NCBI GenBank assembly: GCA_958299035.1
Contig: CATQJL010000001.1
Span: forward strand, 23,960,653-24,024,652
Source of the DNA: Cylicocyclus nassatus
Taxonomy: Eukaryota > Nematoda > Chromadorea > Rhabditida > Strongylidae
DNA: 64,000 nt
Direction: 5' to 3'
In this document: positions 39,940-53,236 of the stretch, in pieces
How the letters are laid out: each line of letters begins with the position of its first letter
Numbering within the stretch: position 1 is the first letter of the stretch
Notes under the pieces: model-generated
What the model was told of the DNA's origin: nothing
Database searches by the model: none
Seen by the model: the letters and a program-made list of their open reading frames with translations, nothing else
Made by a program: the position numbers and the translations under genes

Positions 39940-42900
39940 CAAATTTTTGATATAATATTGATATGATTGGATAATGTTGAGGTTTTCGTGAAATTGTTTT
40001 TGGGACACATGGTAGTTGTCTAAATGTAAACTCGGAGATTACGTAACAGAGATAAAGTGAACTTAGTATAATGCTGCCAACCATGAATGCAAGAAGAAGG
40101 CCATTCAGATGCCGCCAATCCTAAGCAAGCACACTCCAAACATATCGAAATTCAAGCCTAAATTCCAGCAAGAATCGAAAGACGTTCCAAATTACAGAAG
40201 AAGCGTGAACACATGCTTTATGATCTCCTTTTCTGGTCAAGTAAAATTTGCACTTATCGCATGTATTTATGAAAAGTTGTAATGTTGAGGAAATGCTCTA
40301 AGTTTTTGACGAAAGTCAATCAGCTCTAAATCAGTGCAATATATTCAATTAGAAAGAGAAGGTTCATAGAAACTACGTTTATGACTGTTTTTGAGCTCGC
40401 TCAATAGATTTCCAAACTTGAATAATTCTCTTCAACCTTTGACTCGCGCATTTTCCATTTTCATTGAGGGCACTACTTAAAAGCCCATAAGTCTTGGTTT
40501 TAGACAAAAAATACCTTTGAATTTTTTGATGACCTTGTCCAAAAACTTTAATTTTGAGTAATTATTTATTGGGCCAGAAACTTTAATTTTGAGTAATTAT
40601 TTATTGTTTTTAGCTCTGGCACTCATACTAATTCACACCAAAGAGAGCGGTGTAAAGATTATATTTTCCACTCTCAAGCAAAGGATAGTTTCAGGAAAAT
40701 CCATTGAGGCTTAAGAGGTTGTGGTTTTCCGAAAAAGGTGCGAAGGAACTACAATAAGTCATGATTATGATAGTTTTATGAATATTTTTGAGGAAATGTA
40801 ATTGAGCTTGATATCCAACGAAAAAAATTTGATGTGCTAAAATTTGAAATGAGTTAAAATTAATTTGAAATGAGTCCGACTTTGAGTTTAGAGATAGCCA
40901 AATTAGACTCAAATTTCAAGGATATCACCTATTGCTTTTCCTTGTTTGAACTGCTTTTGTTGAAGTGGACCTTCACCATAACACCTACATCATTTTGTAG
41001 TGCATTGAACAATCTTTCTTTCTTTTTTGTAGAACACTTTTCCAACATTCGGACTCGTCAAGCGTGATTGGCATAAAATTGGCAAAAAGCCATGTAAAAT
41101 TACCTATGCGGATTTCCACATGCTCTGTTCCTTTTGTGTAATCAATATACTTATGCAGATGTGATAACCTACTTGCAGCTGTTTTGTACGGCTTTCTACT
41201 AATTTTGCGCCACTTATACATAACAAATTTAAACTTTGAAACGCTCACAACTTTTCTGGAAGAGATGTTCCGCAAAAACGAATGCAGATTCAACGGCGCG
41301 TCTAGGGATATAAGTGCCATTTCTAGAGTTGATTTCAATAAAAAGCTCTCAATGTTAGCTAGTCGACCTTTCAGCTGTTCTATCCACAAAAACTCTCAAA
41401 ACCGAGATGATTCCGCCGTTTACAACACCGCTGTATGAAGTGTGATGGCAAATGAGGACGAAGAATTTACTGAACTGTCAAGCTGTTCAAAACAAAAATT
41501 CGCCGTAATAAACCTGTTCTGCACAGCAAGACTAAAGTTTCCTTGAAGGCTTCTAAACAGAGTAATCATAGTTTCAAGTAACGTTAAAAACGATCATTCT
41601 GAATTTGCATAACTTGCCAAAGAAACACCATACCGAATTCAGATTGCATACATCAGAGACTCTGCTTTAGTGTAATGTTTTTGAGCTGTTGGTTCACTTT
41701 CTAAAGCGCAATAAGCCCTCAAAAGCTTAAACAACTCCATAGCTCCTACCGGAATTTTACAGTAATGACAAGGGATTGAAGGTTTATACTATGTGAATCT
41801 ATTCTGGAGCCGGCCTTACAAAAGTGTTAAAGTTATGTATGCGCTGTTTGTCGTCAACAGCCTTCTTCTTACAGTCTTTTGCAGGCCTTTAGGCAAGTGG
41901 TATGCAGCTGAGGAGCTCTATATCACTCACATTTTTTTATTGTCGCAGCGAAATGGCAGAATTGTTTTCTATTATACAAAAAGCGCCCTTTAGTCATAAA
42001 CGGTGTCCAGCAAGTTCGAATGCAGAACTTTTTTGAGTCCCTTCCCCCCCCCTATCGATTTGAAGCAGCTCGGAAAGGTCGCAAATGTAACAATCTCACT
42101 TTGATTCCCAAATTTTGTGTATGTATGAATGCAAGTTGGCTAGCGTTGAAATGCAACGAGTGCGAGGCCGCTTTTAATTCGCAAGACCAAAATGGTGCTA
42201 TACTTAGGCAAGAACTTTATCAGATGGGCACTTATGCACTATATAATACTTCTCAATCGTTATCGTCATACTTGTGCCTGAACACTGCTTTCAATGTTGA
42301 AAGATTTGCTGGAAGAGCGTTTTTCCAGAAGAGTTCTCCGCGTACTTGCACTGTGAAGGACATTCACAGAGAGCTGTACCTACCAACCGCAGAACTTTCG
42401 AAAATTAGGTTCGAAGTTTGTTGTTTTTGCTGAAGTTTATAAAGAATTTTTTCTTAACGAAACATGTTTTCTCGCATTTGTGTTCAAGCAATGAGTCTGC
42501 AAGGGAAATCTATAAAAAAAGTTTTAACAGCGTTTGCTGTTGTATATCAGAATCATGCAATATATGTTAGATGAATCCAACTGTGATAAGCACGAACGCC
42601 TTAAGGGCCGGATATAAATCACCCGATTTTGTCGCCTCGTGATTCTCCCAAGAAAATAACTTTTACGAGTCTATTGCATGCCGAACGAGGGGCTTTCTTC
42701 AAATTTTTATCTCTGGCTTTTATCATCAAGGAGCCGAGAGAATGTTTATGGGGCCCTAGGGGAATTTTTCTTTTCGGAGAGTTTTATGTAAGCAAATACG
42801 TTTACATAGAGAGCAGTTACGAATTTTTCTGAATCAAAGTGACTGAATGTCTGGTTCAACCCATATATGTTTCGCATTAACATTAAGTACTTTTCTGGAA

Positions 42901-43090
42901 TATGATGGAGTTAGATACATTCTCAAATTAATGTGTGGACCTTGTTGTTTTTAAAATAGCATCAAATACCATCAGTTTTTACTTGACTATTCCTGCAGTA
43001 TGCTTCATTGAGCAGTACGTTATGGCATGAGTAATGGTGTACCACGTCTCTCGATGTTCGATGACAGACTTGATTCAAAACTCAATATTG
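39940..43090. repeat. Large dispersed repeat X, second copy (b then a)
   Basis: 39,940-40,700 equals part b (10,820-11,470) and 40,700-43,090 equals part a (6,600-10,560, without its two insertions). The order of landmarks is preserved to TTCATTGAGCAGTACGTTATG (43,002 / 10,270-10,310). An internal duplication GAAACTTTAATTTTGAGTAA lies near 40,548-40,600. ORFs of up to 137 codons (42,020-42,433) have no recognisable domains and the frame is not kept in the other copy. Confidence 0.65.
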
Positions 43091-45414
43091 AATCTAGGGC
43101 CTGTAGTAATCCCCCCTATGTCGTAGCGTACGAGGTCGCGAGATAAGCTCGAGCTTAGTTTCGTTCCTCAATGCATTGATCAGTTCACCGGCTATCCTTC
43201 AACACACTCGTCGAATCACGTCAAGAACAGTTCGTGAACTAAGCACGAGCTAAAGCTCGTGATCTTAGACACGACATATCTCATGAGCTCGTACACGAGC
43301 TCGACTTTCCTCCTCAGATAGTGGGCAATGGTAAGAGACGCAGAAAAATGGCACGAGACTAGAGCTCGAGTACGCCAAGTTCACGACCTGGGCCGGTAGT
43401 AAACCTGTCGAAACGCGCAGCTCAAACTCAGGGTTAACTCTGAATCTCTGAGTTAACACGCACCTTTCAGGGACCATTAACACCTGCATAAGCAAACCAA
43501 ATTGGGGGAAAGGCTTATATGGCAGGATACCCCGCAAGACGTACTTTATGCCAAGTATGGAAACGTAGCGTAACTCGTTCCACGCGAGAAGCTACGCGAC
43601 GAAACGCGCAGCTCAGCTGCGCGTTAACTCTGAGTTTGCTGCGCGTTTCAGCCGCCGCGAAACTCGGAGTTAACTCTGAGTTTGGTTAGAGAAATGGAAA
43701 TAGTGCGTAAACGCAGAGGTCAGAAAAAAGTTTTCCGGGGTAGATTTTGCTCCGAGTTTCATAAAGCATGATGGGGGTATCATGGTGCACCGTTGAACAC
43801 AAAAATTTGAAATTTTGTAAAATTTTGGTTCCGGGGTTATCCGACGCGCTGATCACGAATCCGATGCTCATTTTTCGCCATTCGCCCACATAAGGGGGTT
43901 ACGGTAGGGATACGGTAGTTGGGCGAAAGTCACGAAATTGCTTGAAACTTGGTACAATGGGGTTTTTTGGCACGCTGATCACGATTATGATATCTATTTT
44001 TCGCTACAGGACCACGAATTTGGATTACGGTAGCTATACGGTAGTTGGGCGAAAATTACTAAATCGCGGAAAATTGGTATTGTGGGGTTTCTTGGCACGC
44101 TGATCACGAACCCGATGCTCATTTTTTTCATTCATGCAAATTAATAGTTCTACGCGCATGCAAATTTAGCAGACAGTTTGGCCGGATTACACGATTGGAG
44201 GAGATTTTACCTACAGGGACAAGAACAAGGTCTTGTTTTTTTATAATCAATTTGGTCACTTGCTCGTGCACCAAGAAATTTTCCATCTCGCTGCGACTAT
44301 CGTACCTCCTTTCACCACTTCGTGCATTCGGCACTTGCCCTGCGTTTGCGTCTTTGACAAAACTGAGTGTTCTGCTCGCACTCAAAATTTTCGACCGAAA
44401 TTAGCGTCACACAACGTTGATCATGCTTTACGGAAAATTCGGTCACAGGTCGATTACCAAGGCTAAGAATTCACGCGTCCCCACCCAACGTTTTTAGATA
44501 AGTGACAGGGATAAGGATAGAGCATCTTGAATGAAATCACAGGATTGGGCCGCGTTAAACACGAAAATCCACGTGCAGTTTATTGCGTGGTTACTACATG
44601 TTATCACAAGATTGCATTTGCATTCATGTAGTGCTAAAGCTTGCTAGCGAATCGGTTGATGTAGCGTAGTGGCTGTGCTCGCTGTTCGCAATCGTGACGT
44701 CAAAGGTACGATGCCCATAGGCGTGCAAGTTTTGCGGAGACCATTGCGAGGCTCGCGCTAAGTTCGCGCTAAGTTTGTAACTTGAAATGAGTGTCGGGAG
44801 CTTAGCTCGTCTATGTTGTGGCTTTCTGGGGTAGATTACTACAGGCTTAGAAGTATACATGATATCATATGGGTGTTTGGAAAGTTTCTGGCTTCAAGTA
44901 CTTCAACTGCGTATCCTAACTCAATTTTCGCTACATGTGATCGCTAAACCTAGAAAGCGCTGAATCAACACAGGAAAATATTTTTTGCCTGAAGACACTA
45001 AACAATTTTCTCACTTCCTTGAAGAAGCAAAAGAATGCACTATTTGATTTGTTCTACTTTTTTTTCAGCGTTGGAACACAGAAACAACTTTCCGTATTCT
45101 TACTACAAGTAGTACTAAGTTACAATTTTTTTTGTAACAAAAGATATCAGTATCTTGCCAGCAAAGATTTTTTTTCATGTGCTTAGTTACAGCAGACAAT
45201 CACTGCACAAGTTTTCGTTGAAAATTTTGCGACTGAGATTTTTTGGAAATCTACATCAACGTGTATTTGTAGCATGACTCTCTGACCTTCCTATTATTCG
45301 TATTCGTTTTCAATGATTTGCACGGTTGTAAAGGTTCTGGAGATAAAATATAAAAATTTTGGCGCTGGATATTTGACGAAAAAATATTGAAACTGGATAT
45401 CTTGTTTTTCCAAG
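43091..45414. other. Unassigned stretch with palindromic and tandem segments
   Basis: 43,100-43,690 is rich in self-complementary GAGCTCG and AACTCTGAGTT words. One of these is a palindrome at 43,603-43,625 with arms AACGCGCAGCT around a single base. 43,815-44,130 is about two and a half units of a roughly 125-135-bp tandem repeat marked by CGCTGATCACGA. The rest (44,130-45,414) shows no gene or repeat partner. It separates X part a from a further piece of X part b. Confidence 0.5.
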
Positions 45415-45620
45415 CACGGTCCTTCTTGCCAGTCAAACTAAACTATACCTCCTCATAAATCAGCCGTCTCACAACGAACTTTTTCAAACCCAAAAAATTA
45501 TGTGCTGATAGGAGAAGACAGGAAGGTGCTTTTCAATGACTCCGAACTTTTTTTTGATAAGATATTGTTAAAACTGGAAAATGTTGTATTTTATCAAAGT
45601 GATTTTGAGACAAATGGTAT
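45415..45620. repeat. Fragment of repeat X part b
   Basis: Matches 10,640-10,840 (CTTCTTGCCAGTC, TATGTGCTGAT, TCATTTTTTT/ACTTTTTTTT words in order). It stops where a MITE fragment begins. Confidence 0.55.
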
Positions 45621-46115
45621 CACCAAAAATCTGGAGCGCTGCATGAATGTGAAGTCGACAATAAATATGTTTTTTGTCCTACTCTTTGCAACTTTGAAAA
45701 GTTTATGGTGTTTGGACGCTTCTATGAGAAGTTAAGATTTTTGGGGAAATTGGCAAATCAGCTAATTCTGACGTTATTGTAGTAAACTCAAAAATCACAA
45801 CTTTTCTCAGAGACGTCCAAACAGCACAAATTTTTCACAGTTGCAATGGGTAGGACAAAAACTTATGTACTGAACATTTTATGTTCTTCTGCGTTGTTTC
45901 AGATTTTTAGTGACCTTACTTCAACAATCAAAGCTGACATGTTCCTTTTTCATTATACATATCTGCAATTAGTGTGATTAGAGGCTTGGCAAGGCAGTAT
46001 TCGAACGCAAAAGACATATTCTTTCAAAAAAAAATCATGTAAGCAATCCGTCGAGCTATACAAATTTTTGAATCTGAAACTACCGAATGTTCGGACCAAC
46101 CTGATATTTAGTTTT
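45621..46115. mobile_element. Diverged, truncated mariner-like MITE
   Basis: CACCAAAAATCTGGAGCGCTGC...CTACTCTTTGCAACTTTG matches the inside of 56,583-57,291 from about 56,790 onward. It ends at ...GGACCAACCTGATA, a worn copy of the CCACCTAATA terminus. The left end is missing. Confidence 0.55.
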
Positions 46116-47186
46116 GGCCATTCTAGCAAAATTGTTTTGAGAAGAAAAAATGACATACTAGAGAAACTGAACTTGCAGGAGTTGACATTGATTACTGTCA
46201 GGACTGAGAACAGCTACACTCAACGAGTATTTTTGTTAGCAAATACTGATGTAGAGAATTTCTGCGCAAGGCTCTTACGAAAAATTATGAATGTTGCCTA
46301 CACGTCCAGAAGTAATTTTTTTTCGTTTTTTTCTTGTTCAATGTGTTTTGCAACGAGTGAGATTGGCTTTTTCGCACCCTTTTGCTCACGATAAACCGAT
46401 AACTTTTCATAGCAATAATAAATCGCTATGAAAAGCATTACGAAGCCGCAGTTAGGAAAAATTATTTTGCTGTATTGGAAGGGCTTGAATTTCAACGAGC
46501 AGCGGCTAGCGTTGAGGTGCAACACGGTAAAAATCAAAATTCGATAACAATATTTGTTTGAAAAATATAAACAAGCACCGCGACAGAAAGAGAAATACAA
46601 ATATATGATCTGATCTGATGTTTACCACTAAGTGCGCGTATGCTATTCCCGCTGTATGCGGAAAACGATGATTTGCAAGCTCTAACGCTTTCTAAAAGAG
46701 ATTCCACTTATGCACTGAGTATAGGCAACGGCTCAGCAATATGAACCGCTGTCAAATTTTGGTAGTATTAGGTGCAGTTTTTCAGAAAGACCGTAGCCTA
46801 ACCTCACATTCAGTTCATGCGCTAAGCTCAGAAATGCATTGAATCCAATAATGAGCCCACTCATGGAATTGAGTGGGACTGCTTTTTGTGGTGCCTTCTC
46901 AGGACACAACGCATAAACTAGAGGTGTGGTGCTTCAGTGGTTTTTGGGGGACCCTTCTGTGATTCTGCTAACACTCGGGGGAACAAAAGTATTTATTGGA
47001 GCACAAATCCAGCCGGGTTGTTCCGGCACACGACAATGTGAAGAGTGAGTGTAAAGTTGGCCAGCAGGAGGCTGGCCCTAACGGGCACACAGAGCCCGCC
47101 ATATGGCGGACTCTTTGTGAAAAGTTTACGATGTAAACACAGTGATCAGGGGTGAAATTTGGGCACGAGTCGTGTGTCTATCACGA
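46116..47186. other. Unassigned stretch
   Basis: No recognisable gene. A short GC-rich patch with inverted words (GGCCAGC..GCTGGCC and CCGCCATATGGCGG) lies at about 47,054-47,108. The nearby ORFs of 100-108 codons have no family features. Confidence 0.45.
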
Positions 47187-47768
47187 CACTAAGATTATGG
47201 TGGTTCAGTAATTTTTGGGGGACATCGGATATCATGAGCGAAAATCGTTTCGTAATACCGCTTGAATCAGCATTGTTAGCAAACATTTCAGTACGCCCAT
47301 CGAGATCAAAGGTTTTTGAGCTCAAATTTCGTTTCACCCCTTAAATTAAATAAACCGTAGCTCCAACCACTTTCTGTGTTTATCACGACAGGAGGGTGGT
47401 TGGAGGCTACGGTTTATTTGGGGGGGGGGGGGGGGGATTCACTTAATACTACCAAAATCCAACAAGGGACAGTTCTGTCCACTGTTTCCAAGGTTTGGTC
47501 TTGATGAGATCACAAATGAGACTAGTGGAGCAGCACTACGAAACTATCGCGCCAATTCAGAATGGAACTCACCGCTGGAAAGCATCACAACTTCCCTGAA
47601 ATTTTACTTTACACCATAGCAGATTTCCTTCAAACATGAGAATTGAAACGAAATTGGAGCTCAAAAAAACCTTGATTTCGGTGGGTGTTACCGAAATGTT
47701 TACTAGCAATGCTGATTCAAGCGGTATTACGAAACGATTTCCGCTCATGATATCCGATGCAGTGCACA
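47187..47768. repeat. Inverted 150-bp pair around a hairpin and a G17 run
   Basis: 47,213-47,342 and 47,636-47,768 are inverted copies (GATATCATGAGCGAAAATCG against CGATTTCCGCTCATGATATC; the nearby TCAGCATTGTTAGCAAACAT has its inverse too). Between them, 47,348-47,419 is a near-perfect small hairpin. 47,420-47,436 is 17 G in a row. Confidence 0.75.
47348..47419. mobile_element. Miniature hairpin, 72 bp
   Basis: The arms AAATAAACCGTAGCTCCAAC and the inverse at 47,396-47,419 differ by a one-base bulge over about 23 bp. It looks like a very short MITE, or the terminus pair of one. Confidence 0.55.
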
Positions 47769-48971
47769 AGGCATACTTGCGATTTGTTAATAAACTAGAA
47801 AGCACAAAAAGATAATTGCTTTGAGAAAGATTGTTTGCGAGATTATAAAATTGCGTACATGATGGCAAAACTTTGTTAGCAACTTTTGCACGATAAAATG
47901 AGATGTTAAAATATTACAAGCATACATTCTATTCCAAATGATTATGCTTAAAGTTGACTGAAATCGAAAAAAATTAAGGCCCTGGTACATTTTGGCTTTG
48001 TAGTTCATAAGTTGGCAACTTGATACTTTGCTTGACATTTAAATCGTCCTCGTATTTCAAAGCTTATAACGTGCCTTATCCGACAGTTAGAACTTGCCAC
48101 CTCTTCCTCTGCGAAACGCTCGTTTACAGCGTAGTGCTTACTCGTACTCTAACTTCAAGGCACTGTCGACTTAAAATTTTGTCTCATTCGGAAGCCTTTT
48201 CATGTTCCTGATTCCGAATATGAAGTTGAGAATCAGAGGAACACTTACCTGTTGGAGGTGGGATTGGTGCACCGCCCCCTTTTTAGTCTCGACCAAAGCA
48301 ATTTTCTCTTTTCAGAAGGCACCTCTTCTGATCGGACTTGAACTATTGCGTTAGTATGAGCCGTGCTCTCGCACTGCATCAAAATCAGGGGGCTCAGCTT
48401 AGTAACTCGTAAGCAACCTGGTATTGTTTTGGGAACAAAAAGCAAAGAAAGGCGCGAGCTGCAGTGGTCCCGTCTACGTCAACTGCAATTTGACGCCGTG
48501 AATAAAACAATTGTTTTGCAAAAATTGGCATGTCGCCTTTTCAAGCGTTGTGATTGAGACGTCTTCGCTTTCCAGTAAAGGCACCGTCCACTCAAATTAG
48601 GGTTGGTAAAATCTTGACCAGGGCTTGGCACGAGGTGGCATTCAAAATGCAAAAAAAAAAGTTTTCTGGCTTTCGCAAATATTTACAAATTCTCTTCAAC
48701 CCTTATCCGAGATATCCGAGTCGGGTAAAAAATGAAACGTCCACTGAGAAAAAAACTTATTTAGATCCACAAAACAATCTGTGGGCCGTTTTTGTGATTT
48801 AGAAAAGGCAAATCAAAACCGCCAGCACCATGTTTAGAATCTCGGGAATGATTCTGTTAAAGGATCCTCTAATTTAACGAACGCTTTTTTGGAGGATGCT
48901 ATATCTTTCATAGCAGACCATCCCTTTATGTTCGTACTTACCAAAAATGTTAGTCTGATATTTATTAAACA
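47769..48971. other. Unassigned stretch
   Basis: I see no supported gene and no repeat partner. Several 63-83-codon ORFs lack features. Confidence 0.45.
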
Positions 48972-51900
48972 ACTAGCTGGCTTACCCGGCTCCGCCCGGC
49001 CCTGTCAAAACACGAGGGACCGTAGATTCGCCCGCAGGAACGATTACTTTTGAATTGGAGCTGGAGAGCACCTTATCCTTCCAATGCTGATTTTGAGGAT
49101 GCGCTTACCAAATAACTCAATGTTGCGCCTTGCAACTCTACTACTGCAACTCTAATCTCCGTAACAAGCTTGCCGAGCCACTTTCTTCCGGCGTCCAGGC
49201 AAATCTGGACAAATGGGTATCGCCAGCGGAAAATGATTTTGGGAAACCGCGCAGAGTTACAGCATAAGACGAGTTACTCAAGCTCTAGGTCTCCATTACT
49301 ATCAGATCAAGTACAAAATTCCTTACTAATGCGGTTTGAATTTGTACATAAAAGTTTAATTTGCTTTTTCCTTTTTTCTTTAGTAGATATCACTTTTTCG
49401 ATCTGGACAACCGTCTCCTTTCAGCCGCATTGAATGCTTGACTATTGGGGAGTCTACCTATAAGCGAAATTCTTGCAAAAAAGGTGGCACTAGGAAACTA
49501 CGATTGTACCAGCTTCTTAACATCGTAGTTTGTCTCTGATTGTGAATGTTGCGCCCTGATCAGCGGTTGATCGTCGTCTTCTTATTGTGACTTCTCGAGA
49601 GCTGGCAAGATTTGTTCTTTTTTTGCTTTTGTCAAAGTCTTTCAGCTCCGTAAAATTTGTACAGCCCTCTTCAAGAAGACATGAAGGTAAGAGAGTTATT
49701 AACGATCATACAGTGTGCACAGTATTTGGGATGCTGCTGTAAATTTTTATCACCATACATCATGCTGCTTGGACCTGAAAGGCTAATTCAAGTATCAGAT
49801 GCACAGAACTTTCTCCTTTTCACCGAAAAATTTTTACTTTTTGCATCATCCAGGCGAATTTGCCTTATACAAATATACATACAAATATAATTAAGAAAAA
49901 GTCAGACTTATGGTAATCTCGGCGAGTTTCTACTACGGTACGGTCACAGAAATGTAAGCGAGGAAAAGACCACTGAACTTCATTTTTCAAAGCTCGCCAA
50001 GAATATAATCTTGCAAAAGAATTCAAAATGCAGATGCTTAGGTTTTACGACTTAGTTTGTCGAAAATGTACGCACCATTAACCGAAACCGTTTGCTATAA
50101 GAATTGCAAATGTCACCTTCAACAAACTTGAACCATGACTCCAGTTTTCGCGTCAGCCCTTGCAGTGTTTCAGATTTACAAGAACATGATAAAACGTCAA
50201 TAGACTTATTCATACCTAATTTTTGGTACTTGGCACAAAATTGTTTCCTGAATCAATGCTCTTCTCAAATCTGAAAATCTGCATTGTAAATTATTGGGTG
50301 ACTTGAAATATGAGGATTGGGGCCATAATGCAAGTTTGTTGTATCAAATGTGCCTTACACCAGAAGGAGAAAAGTTGATTCTACAACAGGCCTGAATGAT
50401 TCAAGTAAATCTGAAATACTACAAAGCAAATCATGGCAGAGCTTGACTGTGAAATGTCCTCCTTTTCGGAGCAATAAAGCGCTGCGATGTATTTTTTATT
50501 CCTCATGCTTTAGTGTTTATGCATTGAATTGCGATGCCCTCATGAAATTAATCTTTGTTCCACATTTATCTGGCAGAGAGTTGATAATGCACACAACTTG
50601 CACAAATTTGTTGCCAATTCAAATATTCTCGGATGGATTTCTATTGCCAAGCATGACATTTGAAGAAGTCCGCTAAAATGACAGACGCGGCAAGAGCGTC
50701 TGCAAAATAAGTGTTAGCCGTAAAGTGGCAAACATTTCGATGCTTTGTTTGTGTAGAACATCCGAGCGCAAAAACCTCGATGCAACCTCGTCACCGCCTT
50801 GTTATATGAAAACCGAATGAGACGGGACCATCAAGATGCAACTGGGTCAAAATGTTGACCAGAGCTGAGTTTGCTGTAGACTACTTTTGACAGTGACCTC
50901 TAGCCAGTTGCTCTTTCCACCTCTAATAAACTTGAAAATAAAGATTGCAATAACTCTGATGCACTACACCTCACTTGAGAAATTCTAGAACTCAGACCTA
51001 CAAGATGAACCTAAACCTCTTGGTCACACAAGAACACAGTGTAAAGAGCTAACATAGACTAAACTGGTACTGGAAAATGGAGTTCCGTCAAATTCATAAC
51101 TGCACGTAGCAGAACGAGAGACGACTTTGCGCTCTAAACACAATTCCTGCTCCAGTCCAAAAGTAATCGTTCCTGCGGGCGAATCTACGGTCCCTCTCAA
51201 AACACTATGTCAAAGAACACTATCCCTATTCCTGTAAGAACCTTCCCCTGTGCCCACGCCTACATGCAAAATCATTATTCCCGCTGATTTAGTAATCAGC
51301 AGGCTCGATTACCCCCCTGTGCCAACTCCCAGCCCCGTAGCTCAAACTTTGCAAAAAAATCGATAAAATCGATAAATGTAGCGGACAATTCCAAAAACTA
51401 TTATCGTATTTGTAATCAGCATGCTCGATTACCCCCCCCCCGTACCAACTCCCAGCCCCGTAGCTCAAACTTTGCAAAAAAATCGATAAAATCGATAAAT
51501 GTAGCGGACAATTCCAAAAACTATTATCGTATTTGTAATCAGCATGCTCGATTACCCTCTTGTGCCAACTCCCAACCCCGTAGGTCAAACTTTGCAAAAA
51601 ATCGATAAAATCGATAAATGTAGCGGATAATTCCAAAAACTAATATCGTATTTGTAATCAGCATGCTCGATTACCCCCTGTGCCAACTCCCAGCCCCGTA
51701 GCACAAACTTTGCAAAAAATCGATAAAATCGCTAGAAGTAGTGGACGATCTTGAAAACTAATATTGTATTCGGAATTCCCATGCTCGATTACCCCCTACG
51801 CAAACTCCCAGCCCCGTAGCTCAAACTTTGCAAAAAAATCGATAAAATCGATAAATGTAGCGGACAATTCCAAAAACTATTATCGTATTTGTAATCAGCA

Positions 51901-53236
51901 TGCTCGATTACCCCCCCCCGTACCAACTCCCAGCCCCGTAGCTCAAACTTTGCAAAAAAATCGATAAAATCGATAAATGTAGCGGATAATTCCAAAAACT
52001 ATTATCGTATTTGTAATCAGCATGCTCGATTACCCCCCCCCCCCCCGTACCAACTCCCAGCCCCGTAGCTCAAACTTTGCAAAAAAATCGATAAAATCGA
52101 TAAATGTAGCGGACAATTCCAAAAACTATTATCGTATTTGTAATCAGCATGCTCGATTACCCTCTTGTGCCAACTCCCAACCCCGTAGGTCAAACTTTGC
52201 AAAAAATCGATAAAATCGATAAATGTAGCGGATAATTCCAAAAACTAATATCGTATTTGTAATCAGCATGCTCGATTACCCCCCCCCCGTACCAACTCCC
52301 AGCCCCGTAGCTCAAACTTTGCAAAAAAATCGATAAAATCGATAAATAGCGGATAATTCCAAAAACTAATATCGTATTTGTAATCAGCATGCTCGATTAC
52401 CCCCCTACGCAAACTCCCAGCCCCGCAGCTCAAACTTTGCAAAAGAATCAATTAAATCGATAAATGCAGTGGATGATTCCAAAAACTAATATCGTATCTG
52501 TAATCAGCATGCTCGATTACCCTCTTGTGCCAACTCCCAACCCCGTAGGTCAAACTTTGCAAAAAATCGATAAAATCGATAAATGCAGCGGATGATTCCA
52601 AAACTAATATCGTATTCGTAATCAGCATGCTAGATTACCCTCCTGTGCCAACTCCCAACCCCGTAGGTCAAACTCTGCAAAAATCGATAAAATTGATAAA
52701 TGTAGCGGATGATTCCAAAAACTAATAACGTATTTGTAATCAGCATGCTCGATTACCCCCCTGTGCCAACTCCCAGCCCCGTAGCTCAAACTTTGCAAAA
52801 AATCGATAAAATCGGTAGAAGTAGTGGACGATCTTGAAAACTAATATTGTATTCGGAATTCCCATGCTCGATTACCCCCCTGTGCAAACTCCCTGCCCCG
52901 CAGCTCAAACTTTGCAAAAAAAAATCGATAAAACCGATAAATGCAGCGGATGATTCCAAAAACTAATATTATATTTGTAATCAGCATGCTCGATTACCCC
53001 TCTGTGCCAACTCCCAGCCCCGTAGGTGAACTCTGCAAAAAATCGATGAAAATCGATAAAATCGATATCGATCGATGACGAAAAGTAGCCTATGACACCC
53101 GCCGGGGCCCGAAGTGTATGTGTGCCAAGTTTGGTCCGGATCGGTTCAGAAATGGAATTTTTTATTCGGAACATACGTAAAGACAGACAGACATACATAC
53201 AGACATACAAACAGACATTTAGCTTTATATATAAGC
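48972..53236. repeat. Fold-back minisatellite element, copy 2 (enlarged)
   Basis: It begins ACTAGCTGGCTTACCCGGCT and ends with the same GTATGTGTGCCAAGTTTGGT...GACA/CATA tail and TTTATATATAAG as copies 1 and 3. An inner inverted pair joins 49,016-49,075 (GGACCGTAGATTCGCCCGCA) to 51,150-51,200. The 49,080-51,150 interior is not in the other copies; 49,188-49,230 resembles an end of the TTAA MITE family (GTCCAGGCAAATCTGG), and the rest is unassigned. Confidence 0.7.
51298..53050. repeat. Minisatellite, about 15 units of about 120 bp
   Basis: CATGCTCGATTACC-type unit starts fall at about 51,301, 51,419, 51,541, 51,661, 51,780, 51,899, 52,020, 52,147, 52,266, 52,386, 52,506, 52,626, 52,744, 52,864 and 52,986. 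Each unit holds a C-run of varying length (3 to about 14), CCAACTCCCAGCCCCGTAG, CAAACTTTGCAAAAAA and TCGATAAAATCGATAAATG. Higher-order pairs are visible (TCTTGTGCCAACTCCCAACC units recur). The ORFs of 62-115 codons over it are repeat translations. Confidence 0.95.

Noticed and set aside
42020..42433. 137-codon ORF in repeat X
   Set aside because: The frame is not kept in the paralogous copy near 8,560-8,960 and no domain is visible.
51298..53050. CRISPR-like regular repeat array
   Set aside because: Units are about 120 bp, diverged along their whole length, have no unique spacers and sit in a eukaryotic fold-back element.
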